A stretch of 64,000 bases of DNA from the NCBI GenBank assembly GCA_022843805.1, contig JALHMY010000037.1, forward strand, positions 18,011 through 82,010, given 5' to 3'. A program made the translations under genes and the position numbers. The notes beneath the pieces were generated by a model, which made no database searches, was not told the DNA's origin, and worked only from the letters and a program-made list of their open reading frames with translations. The DNA is from Fuerstiella sp. GTDB lineage: Bacteria > Planctomycetota > Planctomycetia > Planctomycetales > Planctomycetaceae. Shown piece by piece: positions 47,637 to 57,544 of the stretch; position 1 is the stretch's first letter, and each line of letters starts with the position of its first letter.

Positions 47637-47684
47637 AAAGTAGCCGTCACTCTCCGAGTGACGCATTGCGATTCCCTGCCACCC
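47637..47684 (+). repeat. Dispersed stem-loop repeat, copy 3
   Basis: AAGTAGCCGTCACTCTCCGAGTGACGCATTGCGATTCCCTGCCACC; preceded by a partial copy AAAATAGCCGTCACT (47622-47636). Confidence 0.8.
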
Positions 47685-48270
47685 CCGGCGTCGATTTCCA
47701 CGTTTGATACGGAAGTCAAAAAGGGGGGCACGGCAGAATCTCCTCATCGGCATTTGCGGCCGGAAACTGTTGGTTTCCGGCCGGTTTACACCGGCCGCTC
47801 GCCGGTGCGCTCCGGTGACACAAGGTCCTGAAGACGCAACGGAAGAAATGTCCCAGCGGGCGTGAGGCTGTAGACCAACTCGCATTCTTCCGTAGAGCCC
47901 CGAAGCGACGACAGTCTGAAACTCCTGCCGCCGCATTGCGGCTCCGATCGCCTTTGTATCGTCTGTCTGCGGGTGCAGGCCCGCGCTGACCGGATTAAAA
48001 CAGAGCGGTTGGCGGTGGTGATATTTGCAATCCTGGTGCGTTCTACTAGACTTTCGTACCGATATCGCTTCACAAAAGCAAAAGGACTGCACTGTTAATA
48101 TTCAGCACGTTGTGGATATTCAGTCGGGCCGGTTGCATTGCCGGAAGCGAGAGAAAACGGTTGGGCGAGGACTTGCCCTTGAAAGTGTATGCGATGTCGC
48201 ATATTTCACCGACTTCTCATTCGCTCGCAAAACTGTGTGTGGGCGGATTTCGGACTTCAGAGGGCGAAAT

Positions 48271-48651
48271 GTGGACATTCCCGCGCTGCCTCCGCTATTG
48301 ATTTACGGAGCGATTTTGGTTGGTTTCGTAATAACCAACATGGTGCTCGCTCATTTGCTGGGCCCAAAGAAAAAGACGGTCGTTAAGGACATGCCGTACG
48401 AATCGGGCATGGATCCGGTCGGTGACGCTCGCCAGCCGTTTGACGTGCGCTTTTATCTCGTGGCAATCCTGTTTCTCGTATTTGACGTTGAACTTCTGTT
48501 CCTGTACCCGTGGGCAGTCAGCGCCTACAGTGAACTGGGGATCCCCAAAGAGTTGCGGGATGCCGTGTTTGCAGTCATGGTCGTCTTTATGGCAACTCTT
48601 GGCCTGGCTTGGGTTTATGCACTTCGAAAAGGGGTGTTCCGATGGCGGTAG
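48271..48651 (+). CDS. nuoA: NADH-quinone oxidoreductase subunit A
   Basis: KDMPYESGMDPVGDARQPFDVRFYLVAILFLVFDVELLFLYPWA; GTG start at 48271 (VDIPALPP) preferred over the 48025 ORF start. Confidence 0.93.
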   Translation: MDIPALPPLLIYGAILVGFVITNMVLAHLLGPKKKTVVKDMPYESGMDPVGDARQPFDVRFYLVAILFLVFDVELLFLYPWAVSAYSELGIPKELRDAVFAVMVVFMATLGLAWVYALRKGVFRWR

Positions 48652-49292
48652 GGTTGCCTGAGAACGTTTTTATGACTCAGCTGGACGCGGCGGCCAGCTG
48701 GGCTCGGTCGAATAGCTTGTGGCCAATGCCATTTGCTACGGCCTGTTGTGGAATTGAACTGATGGCGACTGCCGCGTCTCGTTATGACCTCGCCCGGTTT
48801 GGTGCAGAAGTCATGCGATTTAGCCCTCGGCAGTGTGACCTGCTGATTGTGGCTGGGCGAGTGGTGATGAAAATGTTGCCTGTGCTTCAGCGAATCTGGC
48901 TGCAGATGCCTGAGCCCAAGTGGTGCATTTCCATGGGCGCATGTGCCTGTTCGGGCGGGGTTTTTGATACCTACGCTGTGGTGCAGGGAGTGGATCGGTT
49001 TATTCCGGTCGACATGTATGTTCCCGGCTGTCCTCCTCGGCCGGAGCAGCTGCTGGCGGCAATCATCGACATGCAGGCAAAGGTTCGTCGTACCGGTACG
49101 GTTGACGGGCGGGAGTTTCTGGATCGGACAACTGCCATGGGCCCTGCTCCGTTTGATGCGGACGAGTTGCGGCGAGTGAAAGATGCGGCCTTTGTGCAGC
49201 TGGGCGGATTTTCTCCTCTGGCAATGCCGGGGAAGAAGTCATCGGGATCTTCGGGCTCACCTGCTGCCGGTGGAGTGGTGACGAATGGTTGA
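48642..49292 (+). CDS. nuoB: NADH-quinone oxidoreductase subunit B
   Basis: PFATACCGIELMATAASRYDLARFG...MPEPKWCISMGACACSGGVFDTYAVVQGVDRFIPVDMYVPGCPPRPEQL. Confidence 0.95.
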   Translation: MAVGLPENVFMTQLDAAASWARSNSLWPMPFATACCGIELMATAASRYDLARFGAEVMRFSPRQCDLLIVAGRVVMKMLPVLQRIWLQMPEPKWCISMGACACSGGVFDTYAVVQGVDRFIPVDMYVPGCPPRPEQLLAAIIDMQAKVRRTGTVDGREFLDRTTAMGPAPFDADELRRVKDAAFVQLGGFSPLAMPGKKSSGSSGSPAAGGVVTNG

Positions 49293-49776
49293 GCTATCCG
49301 TTCTGCAGACTCGAGTTGCCAGTGTTCTCAAGGAAAGTCAGTTTCGGGATAATCGCCGAATTGACGTGTCTTCCGGGGATGTTTTTGGGTTGCTGGGTGT
49401 GTTGAAGCAGGAATTTGGCTTTGACATGCTGATTGATATTACCGCCGTGGATTGTCTCGAATATCCGGGCGCAGTCGATCGGTTTATGGTTGTGTATCAG
49501 CTGTTGAATACCGAATCCGGCGAGCGGCTGACGGTGCGAACGTGGCTGAACCTTCCGGATCCGACGCTGCCGTCGGCCTGTTCGTTGTGGCGGGGCGCAA
49601 ACTGGCTGGAGCGCGAAGTTTACGACATGTTCGGGATCGGATTTACCGACCATCCGGACTTGCGACGAATTCTGATGCCGGAAGAATTTGTTGAGTATCC
49701 GCTGCGAAAGGATTATCCGTTGAAAGGTCGGGGAGAACGGCACAATTTCCCCGTGATTACTCGATCGGAAAGTTAA
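49285..49776 (+). CDS. nuoC: NADH-quinone oxidoreductase subunit C
   Basis: NWLEREVYDMFGIGFTDHPDLRRILMPEEFVEYPLRKDYPLKGRGERHNF. Confidence 0.95.
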   Translation: MVELSVLQTRVASVLKESQFRDNRRIDVSSGDVFGLLGVLKQEFGFDMLIDITAVDCLEYPGAVDRFMVVYQLLNTESGERLTVRTWLNLPDPTLPSACSLWRGANWLEREVYDMFGIGFTDHPDLRRILMPEEFVEYPLRKDYPLKGRGERHNFPVITRSES

Positions 49777-49931
49777 GCATCTGCGTGCATCATCTTCCTG
49801 GATGAACAGTGCCCTGGATGAGCAGAGTCCTTGATGGGGGCGGCCTTCAGCGAATTTGATGAAGGTGAGTGGTCGGAGTTGGGGTGTTTCAGATTTTTTT
49901 TCTTCTTCCTCAGTGACGCGGTTTACCGTCG

Positions 49932-51152
49932 ATGCCACTTTCACCTGTTGATCCCGATGCAGTCGATTCGTCTGAGCGGGAATATGTCTGGACCCTGAAC
50001 TTCGGACCGCAGCATCCTGCGACGCACACGACTCTTCGTCTTGTGCTGACGCTGGATGGAGAGCGTGTACTGAATGCGGTACCTCATATTGGGTATCTGC
50101 ACAGTGGTTTTGAGAAGCTGGGTGAGCATCTGGATTTTAACCAGTATGTCACCATCGTGGACCGCATGAATTATGTTTCGCCGCTGGCCAACGAAATTGC
50201 CTGGCATCATGCGGTGGAAAAGCTGCTGAACATTGAACTGACTCCCCGATGTCGGTATCTGCGAACGATTCTTGCTGAGCTGATGCGTTTGCACGACCAT
50301 CTGCTGAATGTGGGCACGACGGCGCTGGATCTGGGTGGATTTACCGCGTTTCTGTATGCGTTTCAGCAGCGAGAAAAGATTTACGACATTGTGGAAACCG
50401 CTTCCGGGCAGCGTTTTCACACCAGCTACACGCGAGTTGGCGGTGTGCTGTTTGATGTGAATAATGAATGGGTTGACAAGGTTCGCACGTTCATTCAGGA
50501 CCTTCCCCGAACTCACGCGGAAATCCATCGCCTGCTGACGAAGAATCGGATCTTCGTGGAGCGAACCAAAGGCATTGGATATCTGAGTCGTGAGGATGCC
50601 ATCAACTTCAGTGCGACCGGGCCGGTGGCTCGTGCAAGTGGCGTCGCCCGCGACCTTCGCAAGGATGAGCCGTATCTGGCCTATGCCGATCTGGACTTTG
50701 ACATGGTGTGCTCGCGCGGAGGCGACTGTTACGCACGTTATCTGGTCAGAATGCAGGAAATCCTTGAGAGTCTGAAGATCCTGAAGCAGGCGGTTGAGAA
50801 CATTCCGGCCGGGCCGGTCAACATTGACGTTGTCAGCGATATTGTTTTGCCAGCCAAACCGGCTGTGTATCGAAGTATTGAGGGACTGATTCAGCATTTT
50901 GAAGTGCTGATGCCCAACAGAGGTTACGACGTTCCTCTGGAACAGGTTTATGCAGCAACCGAATCACCAAACGGTGAGCTGGGGTTCTATCTTGCCGGAA
51001 ACGGTGAAACACGTGCTTACAGAGCGCGAACCCGTCCGCCGTCTTATATTCACTTTGGAATGTTTCCCCATATGATCCGGGGTCACCAGCTGGGCGATGT
51101 GGTGGCAGTGCTCGGAAGTATCAATATCATTGCCGCCGAGCTGGATCGTTAG
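49932..51152 (+). CDS. nuoD: NADH-quinone oxidoreductase subunit D
   Basis: NFGPQHPATHTTLRLVLTLDGERV...HIGYLHSGFEKLGEHLDFNQYV...PPSYIHFGMFPHMIRGHQLGDVVAVLGSINIIAAELDR. Confidence 0.96.
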   Translation: MPLSPVDPDAVDSSEREYVWTLNFGPQHPATHTTLRLVLTLDGERVLNAVPHIGYLHSGFEKLGEHLDFNQYVTIVDRMNYVSPLANEIAWHHAVEKLLNIELTPRCRYLRTILAELMRLHDHLLNVGTTALDLGGFTAFLYAFQQREKIYDIVETASGQRFHTSYTRVGGVLFDVNNEWVDKVRTFIQDLPRTHAEIHRLLTKNRIFVERTKGIGYLSREDAINFSATGPVARASGVARDLRKDEPYLAYADLDFDMVCSRGGDCYARYLVRMQEILESLKILKQAVENIPAGPVNIDVVSDIVLPAKPAVYRSIEGLIQHFEVLMPNRGYDVPLEQVYAATESPNGELGFYLAGNGETRAYRARTRPPSYIHFGMFPHMIRGHQLGDVVAVLGSINIIAAELDR

Positions 51153-51169
51153 GTGAAGGCTGTCTCACG

Positions 51170-51643
51170 ATGAGTGTTTTGACTGAAGAGCTTCGGGAAC
51201 GAATCAAAGCGGAGTTTCCAAAATATCCCAGTAAGCGGGCGGTGACGCTGCCAGCGCTGCACATTGTTCATGATGCGATGCGAGCTGTTTCCACTGGGGC
51301 GATTGAGGAAATTGCCGAGCTGCTGGAACTGCATCCCAGTGAAGTTCATGACACGATGTCATTTTATAATTTCTTTAAGGACGAGAAGCATCCGCTGGGT
51401 CGGCATCGGGTCTGGGTTTGCCGCAGTATTTCCTGCATGCTTCGTGGTGGCGAAGAGTTGCTGGAGAAGCTGGCGGAAAAGTACGGCGTTCATCCCGGAC
51501 AGACAACAGCTGATGGAAAGTTTACTCTTGAGTTTGCTGAGTGTCTCGGTGCCTGTGAAGGGGCGCCCTGCATTCTGCTGAACGACGAATGTCACATGGA
51601 TATGACTGATCAGTCGGCAAGTGAATTGATTAATCGTCTTTGA
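51170..51643 (+). CDS. nuoE: NADH-quinone oxidoreductase subunit E
   Basis: VHDTMSFYNFF...VWVCRSISCMLRGGEELL...ECLGACEGAPCILLND (2Fe-2S ligands). Confidence 0.94.
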   Translation: MSVLTEELRERIKAEFPKYPSKRAVTLPALHIVHDAMRAVSTGAIEEIAELLELHPSEVHDTMSFYNFFKDEKHPLGRHRVWVCRSISCMLRGGEELLEKLAEKYGVHPGQTTADGKFTLEFAECLGACEGAPCILLNDECHMDMTDQSASELINRL

Positions 51644-51758
51644 GTTCTGTGAGTTCCGTGTTTTTTTGATCCGTGTTTGAGCTGATCCTGATTCGGCTGG
51701 CGGCGTTTGGCAAAGATTATACGAATTTTCCCCGTGTATTCGAAATTTCGGTTCCGAT

Positions 51759-53093
51759 ATGGCAGTTTTTGAACCCGTATTACTGGCTCGTATTAATCGG
51801 CCTGACAGTGCAACGCTGAAGTCCTATCAGGCGGATGGCGGATATGCGCGGCTGAAGGAAATTCTGAGCATGGCTCCGGCCGATGTGACGAACATCGTGA
51901 AGGATTCCGGGTTGCGCGGTCGCGGGGGTGCCGGATTTCCCTGCGGGCTGAAATGGACGTTTCTGCCCAAGGATCATCCAGGTCCGATTTATCTGTGCAT
52001 CAATGCGGATGAAAGTGAACCTGGTACGTTTAACAACCGTATTTTGATGGAGAAGGATCCTCATCAGCTGATTGAAGGCATCATGATTGCCTGCCATGCC
52101 ATTCGATCGAGCAATGCATATCTGTACCTGCGTTACGAATATGGGACAAGTTATCGGGCGCTGGATGCTGCCGTGAAGGAGTGTTACGGGGCCGGTCTGC
52201 TTGGGAAGAACATTCTGGGGACGGGATTCAATCTGGATATCGTTCTTCATCGGGGAGCGGGCGCTTATATCTGCGGTGAAGAGACCGGGCTGATTGAAAG
52301 TCTCGAAGGCAAGCGTGCGTGGCCTCGGATTAAGCCGCCGTTTCCAGCGATTGAAGGTTTGTTTCGCAAGCCAACAATTGTAAACAACGTAGAAACTCTG
52401 TGCTGCGTGACTCAGATTCTGAAACGCGGAAAAGAGTGGTTTCAGTCAATCGGAGTTCCCCCGGATCCGGCAAACCCCAGAGATCCAGGCAGTTACGGTC
52501 CAAAACTGTATTGTGTCAGCGGCCACGTCAATAAACCCTGCTGTGTGGAACTGCCACTGGGAGTCACGGCTCGCGAACTGATTGAAGAACATGCAGGCGG
52601 AGTCTGGAAGGGGCGAAAAGTCAAGGCCGTCGTTCCAGGCGGTATCAGCATGGGATTCCTGTCCGCAGCAGAATTGGACACGAAACTGGATTTTGCAGGA
52701 CCCGGCAAGGCTGGTTGTCTGGGACTGGGGACAGCAGCGGTTGTCGTGGTGGATGACCAGACCAGCATGGTGGATGTGTTATACAACTGTTGTCGGTTTA
52801 TGTCCCATGAATCGTGCGGCCAGTGTACTCCGTGTCGCGAGGGAACGTCCTGGATGACTCGGATTCTGGAGCGAATTCGAGCGGGTCAGGGAAAAGTTGA
52901 GGACCTGAACCTTCTGACGGAGGTGGCAGGGTCGATGGGAATTATTCCGGGGACGACGATTTGCGGATTGTCGGATGGGGCCGCCTGGCCGGTGAAGAAT
53001 GCCATCAGCAAATTCCGTTCCGAATTCGAAGAATACATTACCAGTCGTCGAGCCTCAGTGACGTCGGCTCAGCGACTGATGGCGGCCCACTAA
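51759..53093 (+). CDS. nuoF: NADH-quinone oxidoreductase subunit F
   Basis: SGLRGRGGAGFPCGLKW, NADESEPGTFNNRILMEKDPHQLIEG, HRGAGAYICGEETGLIESLEGKR, ESCGQCTPCREGTSW. Confidence 0.97.
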   Translation: MAVFEPVLLARINRPDSATLKSYQADGGYARLKEILSMAPADVTNIVKDSGLRGRGGAGFPCGLKWTFLPKDHPGPIYLCINADESEPGTFNNRILMEKDPHQLIEGIMIACHAIRSSNAYLYLRYEYGTSYRALDAAVKECYGAGLLGKNILGTGFNLDIVLHRGAGAYICGEETGLIESLEGKRAWPRIKPPFPAIEGLFRKPTIVNNVETLCCVTQILKRGKEWFQSIGVPPDPANPRDPGSYGPKLYCVSGHVNKPCCVELPLGVTARELIEEHAGGVWKGRKVKAVVPGGISMGFLSAAELDTKLDFAGPGKAGCLGLGTAAVVVVDDQTSMVDVLYNCCRFMSHESCGQCTPCREGTSWMTRILERIRAGQGKVEDLNLLTEVAGSMGIIPGTTICGLSDGAAWPVKNAISKFRSEFEEYITSRRASVTSAQRLMAAH

Positions 53094-53181
53094 TGCTGCA
53101 TGAAATTTTGGGAATGGGCAGTCGATGCCTGATGGCGGGTAATGCCGTGCCAGAGTCAAACAATCTGATCGAAAGCGTTCC

Positions 53182-54822
53182 ATGGCCACTGTGATCGTCA
53201 ACAATACACCCGTCGAGATCGGTGCGGACGAACGACTGAACTGTATTCAGGCGGCCGCAAAGATTGGCGTCGAAATTCCGGCTTATTGCTGGCATCCTGC
53301 GTTGTCGGTCGTTGCCAGCTGCCGTATGTGCCTCGTCGAAGTTGGTGATAAGAAGCCCGACGGCACCGTGCAGATGCAGCCAAAACTTGTACCCGGCTGT
53401 CAGACTCCGGCGAAGGACGGCACGGTCATCATTTCTGACAGCCCAAAGGTGCAGGAAGCCAGAAAAGCGACGCTGGAATACCTGCTGCTCAATCATCCTC
53501 TCGACTGTCCAACCTGTGATCAGGCGGGCGAATGCTTTCTGCAGGACTTCAGTTATCGATATGGCCGGGGTTACAGCCGCCTTCAGGAACCCAAGAACGA
53601 AAAACCTGATAAGGATCACATTGGCGATCAGATCACGCTGTTTACTGACCGCTGCATTATGTGCACTCGCTGCGTGCGATTTACTCGGGAGATCAGCGGA
53701 ACGAGTGAACTGCAGGTGGTGAGTCGGGGGAGCCATGAGGAAATCGACATTTTCCCGGGGCATCCTTGTGACAACAAGCTGGCAGGGAATGTTGTTGATA
53801 TTTGTCCGGTTGGTGCTCTGTGCAGCAAGGACTTTCTGTATAAGCAGAGAGTCTGGTGGCTGAAGACAGCCACGTCTGTTTGCCCGAACTGCAGCACGGG
53901 CTGCAGTGTTCATGTGGATCAGAATGAAGATCACGTTTATCGCCTGCAGCCGAGGCCTAATCCTCTGGCGCAGGGCCACTTTATGTGTGACGACGGTCGT
54001 TTCGGCTGGAAATACACACATTCTGAACAGCGACTGGGATCGCCCGGTTTGAGAGCGAGCGGGCAGATTGTTTCAAAAGACTGGGATTCCGTCCTGCAGT
54101 CTGTACGAGGAGCTCTGAAAAAGGCGGCTGAGTCCGGTGCCAATCGAATTGGAGCAATGATTTCTCCGTGGATGACGGTTGAGGAGGCGTGGCTGCTGTG
54201 CAGTTATCTGACCGGACTGTCGCCAAAAGTGACGCTGGCGATGGGGCCTGTGCGTATTGTCGGAGAAGATGATCATTATCCAAAGGATGTAAAAGGCCGC
54301 GCTGTCGAGCCAGTGACATTTACAATTCGGGCGGAGAAGTGTCCGAATCGTGCGGGCGTTGAGCTCGTGTTGAAGCATTTTGTTAAGGAAGTGATTCCAG
54401 CCGAGGAATTGCTTCGTCTCGCGGCATCCGGCCAGTTCAAGGCGGTTTGGCTTGTGGGTGGCGATCCGGATGGCTGGATTTCGGAATTGCAGGCAGAAGC
54501 GTTTTCGACGACTGACACCGTGATTGTTCAGGATTTTCTGCCTTCACCCGTGATTCGCCATGCAACTCATCTTCTTGCATCCGGCACGTTTGTCGAACGT
54601 GAGGGCGTGTTTGTGAATCATCGCGGGCTTGCTCAGCTGATTCAGAAGGCCGTGCGATCTCCGGACGATGCGCGACCTGATCACAGAATTCTGTGGGATC
54701 TGGCAGAACGTCGAGGACTGTTTAACGGGGATGCTCTTCGAAAGGAAATCTCGGAAGCAGTCCCGTCGCTTGCATTGCTGGCGAATTCGTCTTTAGCAGA
54801 AAATGGTGTGATACTGAGATGA
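53182..54822 (+). CDS. nuoG: NADH-quinone oxidoreductase subunit G (short form, 546 aa)
   Basis: 2Fe-2S and HxxxCxxC region (LEYLLLNHPLDCPTCDQAGECFLQDF), DRCIMCTRCVRFTREISG, VCPNCSTGCSVHVDQNEDHVYRLQPRPNPLAQGHFMCDDGRFG. Confidence 0.93.
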   Translation: MATVIVNNTPVEIGADERLNCIQAAAKIGVEIPAYCWHPALSVVASCRMCLVEVGDKKPDGTVQMQPKLVPGCQTPAKDGTVIISDSPKVQEARKATLEYLLLNHPLDCPTCDQAGECFLQDFSYRYGRGYSRLQEPKNEKPDKDHIGDQITLFTDRCIMCTRCVRFTREISGTSELQVVSRGSHEEIDIFPGHPCDNKLAGNVVDICPVGALCSKDFLYKQRVWWLKTATSVCPNCSTGCSVHVDQNEDHVYRLQPRPNPLAQGHFMCDDGRFGWKYTHSEQRLGSPGLRASGQIVSKDWDSVLQSVRGALKKAAESGANRIGAMISPWMTVEEAWLLCSYLTGLSPKVTLAMGPVRIVGEDDHYPKDVKGRAVEPVTFTIRAEKCPNRAGVELVLKHFVKEVIPAEELLRLAASGQFKAVWLVGGDPDGWISELQAEAFSTTDTVIVQDFLPSPVIRHATHLLASGTFVEREGVFVNHRGLAQLIQKAVRSPDDARPDHRILWDLAERRGLFNGDALRKEISEAVPSLALLANSSLAENGVILR

Positions 54823-56009
54823 CAGAGATTCTGGTAACACTCTTGACGGTGCTTGTGGTCGTTGGGGCGATTCCCGGCGTGTGCAATTACCTGATTCTGC
54901 TTGAACGAAAAATGGCTGCGTGGATGCAGGACCGAGTAGGGCCGAATCGCGTTGGTCCCTGGGGGCTTTTACAGCCACTTGCGGACGGCATTAAGCTGTT
55001 GCTGAAGGAAGAAGTGATTCCAGGGCACGTGGATCGTGCGCTGTATATCATGGCACCCATGATCTCGGTTTTCACGACCATGCTGGCGCTGGCTGTCGTT
55101 CCGTTTGGTCCGGTGGAAGACGCTCCCTGGTGGCTGCGATTCATCATCGCACCCAATATTGATATCGGTCTTGTATTTATTTTTGCGATCACCAGCCTTG
55201 CGGTGTATGGGATTATTCTGGGCGGCTGGGCATCGAACAGCAAATACAGTGCGCTCGGTGCGCTCCGTGCAAGTGCTCAGGTGGTGAGCTACGAGATTCC
55301 ACTGGGAATGTCGGTTCTGGGCATTGCACTCATGTCCGGAACGCTGAATCTTGAACAGATTCAGTCGCAGCAGGCGGCGGCTGGTTTGCTGGGTTGGAAC
55401 ATCTGGATTCAGCCACTGGCCTGTCTGATCTTTTTTACCAGCTCACTTGCGGAAGCCAACCGACTTCCTTTTGACCTTGCAGAATGTGAGCAGGAGCTTG
55501 TCGGCGGATGGCATACGGAATACAGCGCTCTGAAATGGGCTCTGTTCTTTCTGGGCGAATATACTCATGTCATTACAATCAGCTTCCTGACTTCGATTCT
55601 GTTCTTTGGTGGCTGGCACTTCCCGGGCATCGCCACTGCGGAAAGTACCTACATGTTTGCCTGGCTCGTCAAGCTGATGGTGCTGATGACGAAGGTTTTC
55701 ATGTGCATTATTCTGATCATGCTGCTGCGATGGACCATTCCGCGATTTCGCTTTGACCAGCTGATGGAACTTGCATGGAAGATCATGATTCCATTGTCGC
55801 TGTTCAACGTGGTGCTGGTCATGATCTGCCGACATTTTGAGCTGAGTAATGTGTGGCTGCTGACGGGATCCGTCACGATGTTCTGTGTCTGGGGTATTGT
55901 CAGTACGAATATGCGGCGGAGTGAATTACAGGCAAAATCACCGGGTTATCGAATGGCGGCAGCCGCACCTGTGGCGGCGACGTCAGCAGCGAGTGGTGGG
56001 CATCATTAA
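54819..56009 (+). CDS. nuoH: NADH-quinone oxidoreductase subunit H
   Basis: LLERKMAAWMQDRVGPNRVGPWGLLQPLADGIKLLLKE...SLAEANRLPFDLAECEQELVGGWHTEYSALKWALFFLGEY. Confidence 0.97.
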   Translation: MTEILVTLLTVLVVVGAIPGVCNYLILLERKMAAWMQDRVGPNRVGPWGLLQPLADGIKLLLKEEVIPGHVDRALYIMAPMISVFTTMLALAVVPFGPVEDAPWWLRFIIAPNIDIGLVFIFAITSLAVYGIILGGWASNSKYSALGALRASAQVVSYEIPLGMSVLGIALMSGTLNLEQIQSQQAAAGLLGWNIWIQPLACLIFFTSSLAEANRLPFDLAECEQELVGGWHTEYSALKWALFFLGEYTHVITISFLTSILFFGGWHFPGIATAESTYMFAWLVKLMVLMTKVFMCIILIMLLRWTIPRFRFDQLMELAWKIMIPLSLFNVVLVMICRHFELSNVWLLTGSVTMFCVWGIVSTNMRRSELQAKSPGYRMAAAAPVAATSAASGGHH

Positions 56010-56093
56010 AATATCACCAGGATTCTGAATTCCTGCGAAATCTGTCGAAATCTGTTTTCAACCATGCTCCAGCTGGAGCAGGACAAGTGTTTT

Positions 56094-56765
56094 ATGTCTG
56101 AATCATCGAAGCAAGTGAAATGGGTCGAGGAGCCGGAACTGGGCTTCTGGGAGGCCACATTTGTGCCGGCGATCATTCAGGGTCTGAAAACGACTCTGAA
56201 TCACGTCATCAGTCACAAGGCGGTTACCGAAGAGTATCCGGAAGTGAAGCCTGACCTGCCTCTCCATTATCGGGGTGTGCATCGGCTGAATCGTGATGAG
56301 AAGGATCGAGTAAAGTGTGTGGCCTGCATGTTGTGTGCAACCGCCTGTCCGGCTCGTTGCATCACGATTGAGGCAGCACCTGCTCCAAAGGACTGGCCGG
56401 ATCGGGACAAGTTCCCAAAATCATTCGTTCTGGATGAGCTGCGTTGTATTTATTGCGGGATGTGTGAAGAGGCCTGCCCGGTTGACGCGATTGAGCTGAC
56501 TCATATTTATGATCTGACCGGTGAAAACCGTGATGATCTGATGTATGACCGTGAAAAGCTGCTCGGCGTGTACGACGAAACGAAAGACAATCCCCGGGAT
56601 CCGGTCCGTACGAAACGCGGAAAGCTGGGTGCTGCTGCCGACTTCCAGGGTCTGCCGACACTGGGGCCGGCGACTGACGTGGCCGGTAACGACCGATCTG
56701 CACGGACAGGCACTTCCGGAGTCATCGCCGGTTCGGGTGCACCCGCGAAGGAGAACAGGTCATGA
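56094..56765 (+). CDS. nuoI: NADH-quinone oxidoreductase subunit I
   Basis: CVACMLCATACPARCITIEA and CIYCGMCEEACPVDAIELTH 8Fe ferredoxin motifs. Confidence 0.95.
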   Translation: MSESSKQVKWVEEPELGFWEATFVPAIIQGLKTTLNHVISHKAVTEEYPEVKPDLPLHYRGVHRLNRDEKDRVKCVACMLCATACPARCITIEAAPAPKDWPDRDKFPKSFVLDELRCIYCGMCEEACPVDAIELTHIYDLTGENRDDLMYDREKLLGVYDETKDNPRDPVRTKRGKLGAAADFQGLPTLGPATDVAGNDRSARTGTSGVIAGSGAPAKENRS

Positions 56766-57544
56766 TGCAGTGGATGACAGGGCACCCGGTATCGGTTTTC
56801 GGACTCATTCTCTGGGCCGCCGGGATTTTGTGGCTGATGCCAGGAACAAAAATCGCCGCATCCCGGCCGAGAATTCCTGGCCTTGTGATGTCCACTCTGG
56901 GCGTACTCGCTCTTTGTGGGTCAGCTGGGGCTGGCCAGAGTGATCTGGCCGCCAGTTTTCTGTTCTGGCTGTTTGCCGTTGGTGCGCTGGTATCTGGCGT
57001 CCTCATGATTACAGCGACCTATCCGGTGTATTCAGCACTTTGGTTTGCTGTGGTCACGTTATGTACCTGTGGCCTGTTCGTGCTTCGAAGTGCACCGTTT
57101 CTTGCTGCGGCAACAATAATTGTCTACGCAGGAGCCGTCATTGTAACGTTCCTGTTTGTGATCATGCTGGCTCAGCAGAGTGGCGCAGCGGGTTATGACC
57201 AGACGTCGCGTCAGGGAAAAATGGCGACGATTTCGGCCTTTGTGCTGCTCGGAGCTATTGTGATGGCCGTGCAGACACCTGCCGCTGCCGGAAGTCCGGT
57301 TGTGGCTGGTGATGCTGTGGCAGGTGATGCTGTCGCCGCTGCACCTGCAGTTTCAAACCCGGCGACCGTTGCGAATACGCTGAGTCTGAAGGATGAACAG
57401 CATGAGGTTGGGAATCTGAAGGGACTGGGGCGGTCGTTGTTTGGAGATTATCTTTACGCTGTGGAAATGGCAGGTACGCTTCTGCTGATCGCCTGCATTG
57501 GCGCTATCGCAATTGCACCGCGCAGAGAGCAGGGAACATTATAA
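56762..57544 (+). CDS. nuoJ: NADH-quinone oxidoreductase subunit J
   Basis: Position and multi-TM topology; YAGAVIVTFLFVIMLAQQSG; overlaps the nuoI stop. Confidence 0.92.
   Translation: MMQWMTGHPVSVFGLILWAAGILWLMPGTKIAASRPRIPGLVMSTLGVLALCGSAGAGQSDLAASFLFWLFAVGALVSGVLMITATYPVYSALWFAVVTLCTCGLFVLRSAPFLAAATIIVYAGAVIVTFLFVIMLAQQSGAAGYDQTSRQGKMATISAFVLLGAIVMAVQTPAAAGSPVVAGDAVAGDAVAAAPAVSNPATVANTLSLKDEQHEVGNLKGLGRSLFGDYLYAVEMAGTLLLIACIGAIAIAPRREQGTL

Noticed and set aside
49941-50897. 318-aa minus-strand ORF
   Set aside because: Antisense to nuoD, an unmistakable conserved gene.
53038-54021. 327-aa minus-strand ORF
   Set aside because: Antisense to nuoF/nuoG.
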